Assembly: GCA_008921705.1 (NCBI GenBank)
Contig: VFFE01006978.1
Coordinates: 1,340,180-1,404,179 of the forward strand
Direction of reading: 5' to 3'
DNA length: 64,000 nucleotides
Source: Burhinus oedicnemus
Lineage: Eukaryota > Chordata > Aves > Charadriiformes > Burhinidae
Numbering within the stretch: the first letter of the stretch is position 1; each line of letters opens with the position of its first letter. The translations under genes and the position numbers were made by a program. The notes under the pieces were generated by a model that worked only from the letters and a program-made list of their open reading frames with translations, was not told the origin of the DNA and searched no databases. This document shows positions 51,121-61,799 of the stretch, one piece after another.

Positions 51121-54100
51121 GTTTTTTTTCGCCCTCAAACTGATTGAAAACTGATATCTCAGTACTGGGTATTTGCTGGCCAACCAACTAGTTGGGACAC
51201 AGAAAAATTCAGTCTACTAATAAGTAATTTACTAAGTAGGAGACTGCTCGGGTTACCAGAATAAGCATTATTTCTGTACATCTGATAACCCAGCACTTTG
51301 ACAGTGGGTAGGGAAGTTAAGAATATAAAAGGACAAAAATTTGATACCTCTTCAGGTCTTCACATCCAGCTGTTTCTGGGGTGGCAGCATGTGTTCCCTG
51401 AGTGAGTGAGTGGGGTCGGTGCCCCTGGAGGAGGCTGCTTGTGGTAGAGAGTAGGGGCTTTTTGCGCCTCTGGCCTCTGCTGATTGTGGAGTACTCTCTC
51501 GGGGAAGTATTGATCCCAGGAAAGGCAGTTCCATGCCTGTTGATGTAGGCTGCATTTGCCAAGTCAACAAAAAGTTCATTAGGGTGACAGCTAGGTGCTC
51601 TCTGTTGTGAAAACAGGCAGGGAGGCTTCTTGGCAAGCTTCTCTAAATATCGGATGCTTCTGTACCACCATACCTTAACAGTTGGCAAATGGTACAGCTA
51701 CACGACCAACTGCTACCAGCATTGTGAGGATCCCCATAATACTTGCTTACTGGAAGTGGGGAGAAGTGAGGGTTCCTCGCAGAGATGCGATCTCTTAAAT
51801 GTCACCCACTAAACCATGATTAGCCTTTGTATGTGTACCTGTGATAAGCTGTATCATCGTATTCGGTTCATAGCTGGTCTGTCACCCTGTGGGTCATATG
51901 AACTAAATGTTCTGATTGGAGTAAACTGGTTTCAGAAAACATTTAAATTTTTAATAGAGATCTGTATCAGTAGAGAGCAACCTGAGGCTGAGAATGTGCC
52001 AATTACGGTACGCCATGCTGAGCAAGGGACCTCAACAGGGAGAAAAGAAAATGATCTAATCCTCTGCTACCACCTATCATCCCAGCACCTGGTAACAGGA
52101 AGATGTTGTGCCGAGTCACACCGGCAGGGATGGAGGGAAAGAGGAGGCAGTTTGCTTTTCCCAGAGCAATTATGCTGGTTGGCTCCAGGATCTGTCCCTA
52201 GTGAGAAGAGCAGGGAAGAACCGAGCTCTCTGTTGTGAGCCCCAGGCCCATAAGCTCGCAGGCATGTTCAAGCAGTTCTGCTTGACAGTAACGATCTTCC
52301 TTTATCCTAATAATGCATCTTGTACTGTTTTTGAAACGTGTCTCCATTATTGTAAATATCTTTTTAAGTAAAGCATAAGCAAATGCAGTATTTTAAGTAA
52401 ACACGTCTTTTTGTACTCAAATGTCTTTGGCATTAAAGCTGGCTGTGTGCGAACTAGCAGGCAAGAAAACATTAATCCCTGTGGAGATATAGTAATATTT
52501 ATAATTATGGTACTGGGCTGTCTTGCGTTATCACAGATACCACAGATATCCAAAGGTATATTCAGTATTGGATATCTAAGCTATCCAATATTTGACTTCT
52601 CTGAACAATATGAATCGGCTTGGGCTTTAGCGATGCATGGCCAGGGAAAGGAGGGCATTGACTCCTGGGTGTGTAATAGGATGGTGGGAAAAGCGCCTGA
52701 TCCCAAGGGATTTTGTAGCAAATGTGCCCAGAACTAAATCCAAAGTATGCACCAGTAAACACTCTGATTGCCACCACCTGTGCCAGCATTCATATCTCAT
52801 GCATGAAGTGCTTCGTGCTAGCCTTCACTTGTTTGGTTAGGTCTTTATGTCCTGCTCACATAGGGGACTTTCTTTCTTCCGTCAAAAGAACTTTACCCAG
52901 GCAATTCACAGTGTCTAGGATACACTTTTTAGCAATGAGATTTATTAGTGCCTGTTCGGATCTCTTCTAAGTCTAATGTTAAGATGGGGGATTGCAGAAT
53001 GAGTTTTCCCAGATAGCACATGTGCATCTGGAGGCAAGACAGGGATATGAGGTAAGGCTGTAGGTAACCTAAGAAATACTGCAAATGAAATAATGGAAAA
53101 CGAACAGGAGAAGGCAGCAGTTTTAATTGTGTAGTTATGTATGCAGGCTAGAATTAAAGTCTTTTTTTCAGATGACTTAGTAGTGCATATATGTGTTTCC
53201 ATGTGTTACGGTATCCACCGCATATAGCATTCCCTTGCAAGTGAACTTCTTAGTTAATTCCAGAACTTTGACTGCTCTGAAATACAACATTATGGGATTT
53301 GATACTTTAAAAACTGGTCTTGCACTGTGGCTTACTCAAGTAGTGTTCTCAGTTTAAGTATTGATTCTTTATTTCTTTTCTTAGGAATAGGTATCCTTAG
53401 AATGTGACCTTTACAGAGCAACATCGCTTGTGGACAGACTTTTTACAACGCACAGGGTTTGTCAGGCAGAAACAACACAAGAAGAATCTGTTAGATTAAT
53501 GTTGATCAGACAAAGGCTATTATGGTGTGGGTTTTACTGTAGAAAAAGGACTTAAAGATGGAGAATTTGTATGTTCTTTACAGTGCTATTGTATCTGCTT
53601 TGGTGGCAAGCATCCTTGTTTTCTTAAGGACAGATGATTAATCTTATTTCCTCCTTTGCTAGTTTTGAGTGTCTTTAATTAAGCTGGTGCCCATTGATGT
53701 CTTACCATGATAATATGTGTTAGGTTATAAGGTAATGGCTGTTCTGAAAAATATAGCTCTGGCAGCGTTCAGGCACATTCAAAATAAATCACTGCGCACA
53801 AGCCTTCTGAAAGCTACCATGTTGCTGCAGAGTCAGTAAAGTGAAGACAGTGAATCTGTAAATCATTGGTTACCAATAAGAGAGGATGTAGATTTTAGGG
53901 AGAGCTCTGCTGTCTTTAAATGAGTCTTACTGAATTGCAGCTGTAGCTCCTCATTGCGGCTTGGGTAGAGCCAACAGTTGGAGGATTGGGTGCAGAGGCA
54001 GCTGCCTGCAGAGGGAAGATGGTAGGTTTCAAACGTGATCTGTCTTCAGTGAATTGGGAATCCAGCTGGGGAAGGTGAAAATGAAAAGGCCCCCAGAATC

Positions 54101-55744
54101 AACAACATGTGGTGATGGCTCTTCCATTCTCCCTAGACTCAACAATGTTTTTTTCCTTCACCAGAGATTTCATATCAGTGCCTAATTTTGAATGCATTTC
54201 CTCTCAGAATCATGTCTTCTAGCAAGACTAATAATTAATACATCAAGTTGAATTGTGCAAGATGCTAAAAAAAAATCCAAAAAGCAGTTCTACCATACCT
54301 TCTGTTTTTCTGCACACATTCACACTATACAAATGTTTTGTCAGTGAACAGTTTGCTTCTCAGCAATTCTAGTGTAAGTCCCCTGCCTCTTCGCAGTGCT
54401 GGTAGTCCTGATTTCATATTTGATATAACAAAACATAAATAATCCCTCTGGGACATTGGGACAGAGCCATGCTAGAATTTTGTGGGCCATTTGAAGGAAC
54501 ACTTATGTAAAGCTACATAATAATTTGTGAACAGAACATTATGTTGCATTGCCACACTGTGAAAGGTCAGCAGGATACGTCAGTATTGTCATGCTGTTTT
54601 CTTTCATTCTTTCTTTGTTCTTTTTGTATTCTGTATTTGACATGAATATGATTTGTATGCACAAAAAAATTCCTACCTTCGGGATGGCAATGAAGGTATT
54701 TTTTATGCTGAGAAGTTAGGTGCAGACGGGTCAGCAGGCAGCAGTTTGAATGCGGTGTATTTCAGAGCTTCCTCCTCGGGTATTGTGGGAGGATGAGACC
54801 TGGAGGAGGATTTGGATGGCAATATAGGTAGGATACTCAGTGCAGGGGGACACCTGGTTTAGGAGGAGTCTGGCATGGAGGCACGTTCTTGCTGTAGCTC
54901 TCCCCTCTTGCCCTTGTTTTCTGTCTGTCTTCCTGCTTACCCCCGAAAGGTTGATGGCAACCAAGGAGGCATTTGGCATGGCATTATTCTCCTAATTATC
55001 ACTAGCCTAAGGTCTGAAGTTCTATCTCCTTGCAGTAGGCATGCCAAGAGGAGCAGGTTATTGGGAGTCCTGCTAGCTCAGGATTTCTGCATTGGAGACT
55101 TTCCTTCAAAGCCCAGTGCAGAAGGCTGTGGTCTTAAACCGTGTTTGCGTCCTGCCTGCATGTAGGTGACAGCTAAATGAAGGTCTCTTGGTATATTCTC
55201 TGTGTGTTTGGGCTGGGCTGCTGAATTAACAAAATAACCCATTTTCAGCGTGCGCCAGATGCATTTAACTCCCGTTGTGGGCAGCCTTGCCAATACGCTG
55301 CGCAGCTTGGAAGTCCTAAATGGAGTTTGATGTTCTTTGCAGAGAACGGCTCTGCTGCGTAATTATGATAGCACACAATTAAATACTGCTTTATATCGAT
55401 TTGGGTAGCTCCTGGAAACTCTGTTTCCCTTAATAATTCTTAATAGTCTCAGGGTTTGTTTTTCCTGTGTTTGTCTTCCTGTGATATTGGCGAAAGATAG
55501 GAAGAAAATAAGCTGGGACATAGGAATCCCAGTAAAAATTTCGGAGGGAAGGCGAGAGGTGACTCATTAAGCGGGTCTTTCATCTGGGTTCATGCTGGGT
55601 CATGGCGTCAGGGGTCAGGAAGTGAATGGGAGTTCGTACACAGCTGATGTCTTGTATAATATTTCAGAAGACTGTATTAATTGACAGCAGCTTAGCCTGG
55701 GAGTTTGGGCAGACGTGTTCAGTGGGCAGGCTGACAGAAAGAAA

Positions 55745-55842
55745 ATATAGATATATAGTGTATATTTTATATATATATATTTTTATGTTTTTTGGGGTTT
55801 TTGTTTTGTTTTGGGTTTTTTTGTAATATATAATATATACGT
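55745..55842. repeat. TA-rich and T/G-rich low-complexity tract
   Basis: AGATATATAG and TATATATATATA tracts are followed by TTTTTTGGGGTTTTTGTTTTG and further ATATA sequence. Simple sequence only. Confidence 0.8.
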
Positions 55843-56083
55843 TTACTTTTAACTTTTCAGTTTCCATTCTAGCACCTAGAAGCCTGGTATTAGATCTCGT
55901 TGAATACTCTTCTTGTTTCCCTTTTACTGTTGAAGCCATTTTCGTGCCGGAGGGAACAGGGGAAAAACAGTCCTAGGGTTGCTGTTCCTGTAGAGGTAGG
56001 ATCAAGGTGATGCCTTCACCTACGGGAGCTGCATGTCCAGAGCAGGTTTTGGTAACTCCGCAGGGAGTGTTTGCAAAGGACTG

Positions 56084-56122
56084 GGTTGGCTTTTGGGCAA
56101 CAGTAGGTTGGCTTTTGGGCAA
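56084..56122. repeat. 17-bp duplication, 22-bp period
   Basis: GGTTGGCTTTTGGGCAA occurs perfectly at 56084-56100 and again at 56106-56122. It lies 170 bases from another local duplication. Confidence 0.85.
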
Positions 56123-56287
56123 GAGCTCCTCTTTGAGTCCGGAGCTGGCACCTTTCAGAAGGGTGGATGGATGGCAGAGGGCAACCCTCCACTTATACCT
56201 CTAGGCAGGCCCTGAGGTATCCTTACAGGTATCCTGATCTCACTCCCCAACGCTGCAAGTTTTATAATTACTTTCTTTCCACTCCCC

Positions 56288-56347
56288 TTGTGTACATATC
56301 TAGGGTAGTCTCCCTGAGCACCCTTTGTGTACATGTCTAGGGTAGTC
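56288..56347. repeat. 23-bp duplication, 37-bp period
   Basis: A 23-bp unit starting TTGTGTACAT and ending TAGGGTAGTC recurs with one mismatch at 56325-56347. With the neighbouring 17-bp duplication it forms a small cluster of recent local duplications. Confidence 0.85.
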
Positions 56348-56973
56348 ATCCTGCGCAGAGGATACATTTTTTTGTGAAGAAAGCACAGTGAAAAAAAGGA
56401 ATTCATCATTTTCCAAGTGCCAGGCAGCTTGGTGCTTTTCTGATGGTCGTAAGCCACAGTACTAGAAACACAGTTGTGACCAGAAGGTAATAGACCTGAT
56501 GTTTCTGCCCCGTGGCTCTTGTTCATGCACATTCATTTTCCTTGGCCACCTGAGGGGAGGAGGTGACCCAGTGGACATGTGAACTCCCAACAGTCTTCAG
56601 CTGCTGAAACATCTCTGCCCTCCCAAGTTCTCCCATCAGTGTTAATGCGGTGGGCAGATGCTCAGATGATTTGCACGCGTGTGTCCCGGCATCACTGCAT
56701 CTCTGAAGGGATTCAGTTCTCCCAGACAAAGTCCCAGACAAAGCTTGTCCTGAGGGATGCTTTTCTTCCGGGAGCCAGCAGCACCTGTGCTACCAGCTTC
56801 GGCCGTTGTAGGTTTGTAATCTTAACAGAGGCCGGGGGGGATCTACACCCACAACTTGCATAAAAATTAGGCATATTTAAAATGCAGCTTTTTCTTCCTG
56901 GTTTTGTAGAAGTGCTAGAAAGTAATTACACATGGATTTATTTTTCCTTATCTCTTGGATTATCATCGTCTTC

Positions 56974-57003
56974 CTTCCTTCCTTCCTGGATGAATTTATC
57001 CAG
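56974..57003 (+). repeat. 30-bp exact repeat, copy 1
   Basis: A 30-bp sequence made of CTTC repeats followed by CTGGATGAATTTATCCAG is identical to 58897-58926. The last 18 bases form a near-palindrome (CTGGAT...ATCCAG arms, 16 of 18 bases symmetric). Flanks beyond the repeat differ. Confidence 0.9.
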
Positions 57004-58896
57004 TGTTCTGATTGCAGCTCTGTTTTTTTATCACCTCCTGTCTATAGGGCTTAAGATTTTGTATGTTTAACGTAATTGAGCTGAGTATTTTGCAGCAATT
57101 GACAGTGAAGATAATTTCCCACTGATTGATGGGTTGGTTACAGTGAATCTTTTTGCAGTCTACTCACTTTGGCTATTTGCTGTTTTGGTTACAGACCTGC
57201 TTTATTTTGTTTGTCCTTGTATTTTATTTCTTTTTTTTGTCCTTGCATTTATTTCATTTTTGCAACTGAGCCACATATTAAAGTGACTTTGGAGAGGGGA
57301 AACGGAGACAACATTTTAAGTTTTAAGAAACTTCCACAGAGATTCAGCCAGCTGGTCAAAGATAAATCCAGAATGCAAACAGGGTCATGAATATCTTGAA
57401 GAACAATCGTTTAAAATACCAGGGCATCAAATATCTCTTTAGTCTCTTTCTTTGGACTGGGTTTGGAATTTGATTGTAGGGTCTTAGTTATTTCTGGGCT
57501 CATGGAATAATTGCACAGGGAACAGGGAGGAAACAAGAAAAAAAGAGAAAGATTTTAGATAGGCGTTTCAGGGAATGTGGTATTACATGGTTTTAAAACA
57601 AACAAAAAAATCCGTAAGTTGCATGAGACTGTGACCGACAATGTCCTACAGGGGCTGATCGTTAGAACTAGGAGGTCATAATCTTTTCGGAGCTAAACTG
57701 CTTTCTTCTGTGTGCATGGGGGTGTGGGGAGAGAGGGGTGAGTTTGGTATACCTAGGATGTGGTAGTTAAACTAGGAGGAATTCTTATAAGGCTTTCTGT
57801 GAACTAGGAGAAATTAACATTTTTACTGAAACATCCTTAATTTTGTTATTAAGGGCAGCTGTATTTTAGTGTGTGTTAGCTGGCTGACATTTACTCTGCA
57901 CAAGACTTAAAGCATTTTATATTGAAAATGCATCTACCTGAAGACTTAGCCCAAAGGCTGAATCCTGTATGTCACACAGTGCTATTTTGTTTTAGTCTGC
58001 ATGTAGATACTCTTCGTTAACAATAGAAGGATTTTCCCCTAATTATTATTGAAATAGGACATTTTTTATTATAAAATAGGTATCAACACAGCTTTACATC
58101 AGAGTGATGGTAATGTGTGATGTAACAGTTTGGATTATTTCAGTGCAAGTGTCTACATATACCAGCTGCTATAGCACATTAATCAATTTTTGAAAAATAA
58201 CCCTTTTAGAAGTTGTATAGACAAGCCCTGACTGCTTGCCTGCAGAAAGAAAGATGATAAATTAGTTTAAATATTAAACACCAGTTGAGGTGATTAATTT
58301 TTAATGAAGACAATGAAAAACTGGTTTTGCTTGTATTCCCTGGAACACCCTTTCAAAAGCTTTGCTTTTCCAAAATTGTTTTTTTTCCTATGTGTGTGGC
58401 ACAGGATGTGACTTGGTTCACAGCAGGGTAGGTTCATTAGTTGACGTTTCTGGTATAATATCCAGCTGTGGAAAGCTTATAAAGGTTGGTATTTAGGTCA
58501 TCTTAATTAGGCCTTGAAATAAAGATTTAAGATAAAGTGCAATAATTGCACGTACTCCATTGCGGCTGAGCTGCTTCAATGAAAAGAGGGTGCAATTCCC
58601 GGGCAGCGTGAACTGATTTCAGCAGAGCTGCTGCAAATCCACCTCACCGGTGCTCCTGTGATTGTGCAGGGAGCTGAAACAATTAAAACTAATGATTTTG
58701 GGGAGAGGTGAAAGATGTGGCAGTTTTCAGCTGGGTTGGGTGCTGGACTGGGTATCCTCGCTCGCGCTGCTGCCGATGCCAGCACAGGGGGAGGGATTGG
58801 GCTGGGGCAGCCCCCATTTATATCACGGCAGGCTTCTGTGTGACCCATGCTTCTTCATTGCTGGTGATTTGGGGGGGTGGGGTGTCAGGTCATCTG

Positions 58897-58926
58897 CTTC
58901 CTTCCTTCCTGGATGAATTTATCCAG
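58897..58926 (+). repeat. 30-bp exact repeat, copy 2
   Basis: Second identical copy, in the same orientation and about 1.92 kb downstream of the first. The base on each side differs from copy 1, so identity stops sharply at the ends. Confidence 0.9.
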
Positions 58927-61727
58927 GGTTGTGCTTATATTTGCACTAGTTGAGAGGAAGCTCAGGTATTGGTGCTCCTCTCCCACGCCTGGGTGAGCAA
59001 AGAGCTTCCCCCCTTCTTTGTACAGACTCACTTGCTGTGTTAGGTCCCCAAAATACAGCAAAGTGACTGCCGGTGAAAATCAGCGTGAACTCTTGTGTCT
59101 CAAGAGGGGTGGCAGCGATTACCATCCAGCCTGTCTTGCATTTGAGGTTAGCAAGTGAAAACCAGGAGGCAACATCCCTGGTGCTGGGTTTAAGAAGCTG
59201 CAACCAGCAAGGGATGCCAGAGGAATTTGAATAGTCAGCAGGCAACTGGATGACCGGTGTTTAAAGCTGCCCTGGAGCTGATGAAATGTAGTTGCGTGTA
59301 TTTCTGCCAACCAATGCATCTGCCTTAATAACAGATGGAAATGTAGGACGTGCAATCTTCAAATCCATCTCCGCCAAGCCATTGGCAATGAGGTGTAGTG
59401 TGGTGGGTAACTTCGGGCAAGGAGAGGTTTGGAGGAGGGTTGCGGTGGTGGCTCGAATATGCACTGAGTGTTGTACAAGCACCTTATGGTATCTAACAGG
59501 CATCTAGGGGAAATACTGTGTTACTGTTGATAAATTTAATACAAAGAAGGTGGCAAGGTTGTACTGTTGGTTTTTTCTCTTTGACTAACAACACGCAAAG
59601 TGTGCTTTTGGTGTTGTAACATCACAAGATGGGAGGGTACCCTCATTTAAGTGTTATTAAGCTAATGACATATAAAGAGGTATTAAAAAGCAGCAGCTAG
59701 GATCTGCAATGTCAGTGGTGCTGGTAGTTGAAACTTCCAACTTTGTTTATGGACCAATGTAACTGAAAATGGAGGGGAGCTCCTCCTGATCTGAATTTCT
59801 CCCTCTGAGAGCATCTTGTGTCCTCTGACTGTGGATGGAGCCAAGGGAGCACCCATGGGTGCGGGAGTTAGACGTTTGCTTTCTTCTTCCTTGTCTATGC
59901 CAGCAAGTTCAGCACACCCTGAAATGCAGACTTGTTTATTTTTTCTTAGCATTTTGAAGGTATGTCATATCTTGTACCAGATCTTCTTAAATTCTAGTTT
60001 AGACAAAGCCTGGGGGGATTTAGGTTTACATATTTTCCTAAGAGGATTACACTTCACACTTAGTTGCTCTGTAAATTGTTTTCAGGGGTTTTTTATGATT
60101 TTCTAAGTACACAAAAAGCCGCATACACATTCAAACTGTCCTGAAACGTGTTGTCTGTGGGTTAGTGATAGAAATCTGGTGTTTGAACTAGTAGTAAACC
60201 TAATCACTGAACCTCAGGGTTATTTTGAACTGAAAAACATTTTGGTAATCAGATTTGCAGGACGGCTGCAGGAACAGTTGTAGCAGCACAACTGGAGGGG
60301 CTAGCAAATTGCAAGAGGGATTAGAAACTGCTTACACTGGCATCAGGGGAAGCAATTTATTGTGAAAATACAGCCCAGGAATAAATTAATGAGCACCCTC
60401 CCAAGCAAGGGGGGTGCTCATAACATACTGAGATTCTGGAAACTCTTAACTTGCAGAGCAGGGGAGTAAGGCAGCTGCTCAGTGGGAAGGACATTAAGGT
60501 AACTGGGAAAAAATAGTGGTAGTCTGTGAGGACTTCTGTCATTTGAGTTCACACTCATAAAATCACTGGCACCTCAGCAACGGCCCCTAGGAGCGATGAG
60601 TGCTGACATTCCCCATGCTAGCTGGGTGCTGTGGTGTGATGCCTTCGCTCCACTGGCTGTTGCAGCTGCTCAAGACCCACCAACGGGGTCGTTCTGATGA
60701 TTGCCAGTTTAGTTTTTCATTATGTGCCTGCGGGTGGGCTGTATCTTTCTTATACATTTATTTTTTGTATTTACAGTGGGTTTTGGAGGGCTGGGTGCAG
60801 CTCCTGGTTTTGTGCTGCTGTTTTTCTGTGGTGGTAACTGGCGGATGATCTCCCTGTCATTATCTCAACCCACAAGCCTTCCATTATATTTTTTCTCCCC
60901 TGTCCAGCGAAGGAGGGGGAGTGATAGAGTGGCTTTGGTGGGCAGCTGGTGTCCAGCCAGGGTCAACCCACCGCAGGGTGTTTGGAGGTTGTGCAACAGC
61001 AATTGTTGCTAAAACCAAACCTGTACCGGGACTTCTTCCCTGCTCGCTAGGACAATCAGAAAACTTGAAATGCTAAGATTTCCTTACTTTATTTCACTGA
61101 AAATAGAGGAGGGATCTGACTCAACCATAGAAAGCTGGTTTAAAACATGAGTAAACTCATCTGTGCTGAGCTCCCTTTTAAACTGCTAGTTTGTACCCAG
61201 TGCTGCTGACTCCGTTATCCTTCATCTCTCTTGAGTCACTCATCAGAGGAGTGATGAGACGGACATCACTGAGAAATGAGTGGCATTTATTCGGTAAAAA
61301 GGGCAAGGGCAAGTGTCTCCTGCAGCAATGTGAAAGACGGGCAGTCTCTATAGACCTACGTCTGCATTATTTTATCAAAGAACTGTGCTTGTAACATGGC
61401 AAACTCTACCACAACAAACGTGGGACTGGTGTTAGGTGGGTGTTAAACCCTTGAAGGAAGGAAAACCTGAAAGCGCAAACTGAGGAGGAGCTGTTGGGAA
61501 GTTTCAACTTCTGCTTTGCTGTAGAAGCTTGTATGTAGTAAGTTTGCTTCTGGTGGGGATGTAATCGATATAGTAAAATAAGCAGAACAGAACAAAATTG
61601 ATTAATATCCAAAGTTACAGCTGGGCTAGTGAACAGCAATTTGTGACCTTTTACTAAAGAACAACTTTGAGGACTTTCACCTGCCCTCTAACCCACAGTG
61701 ATCTTTTGTGTTCATTTTTCTCTGCAG

Positions 61728-61799
61728 ACGTCGGCTGATCTCTCAGCGATCTTCTCTGGAGACTCTGGAGGACATCGAGGAAAATGCCCCACTGCGGAG
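61728..61799 (+). CDS. CABLES1 coding exon 2
   Basis: A 72-nt exon preceded by TTCATTTTTCTCTGCAG. With the two bases carried from exon 1 it encodes RRRLISQRSSLETLEDIEEN followed by APLR, which I recognise as the CABLES1 segment after the variable N-terminus. CABLES2 differs here. Similarity stops exactly at CGGAG|GT (donor GT at 61800-61801), the only donor that fits, after which translation diverges. The exon is phase 2 at both ends, so skipping would not shift the frame. The donor GTCATT is weak beyond the GT. Later exons, including those for the cyclin-box region that contacts Cdks, lie beyond the window. Confidence 0.93.

Larger units (their letters stand above)
25400..61727 (+). other. 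CABLES1 intron 1, about 36.3 kb
   Basis: Runs from the GTAAGC donor after exon 1 to the TTTTTCTCTGCAG acceptor before exon 2. I found no recognisable nested exon, retrocopy or RNA gene in it. The longest open frame outside the CpG island is 248 codons on the - strand (33217-33963); it overlaps open frames on the other strand and looks non-coding. The intron holds two antisense CR1 fragments, several microsatellites and short tandem duplications, and many sense-strand T-runs. A long first intron often carries regulatory elements, but none can be proven from one sequence. Confidence 0.85.

Noticed and set aside
60712..60848. Hydrophobic short frames resembling membrane peptides
   Set aside because: They come from T-rich intron DNA, which translates to Phe/Leu-rich sequence, and overlapping frames look the same.
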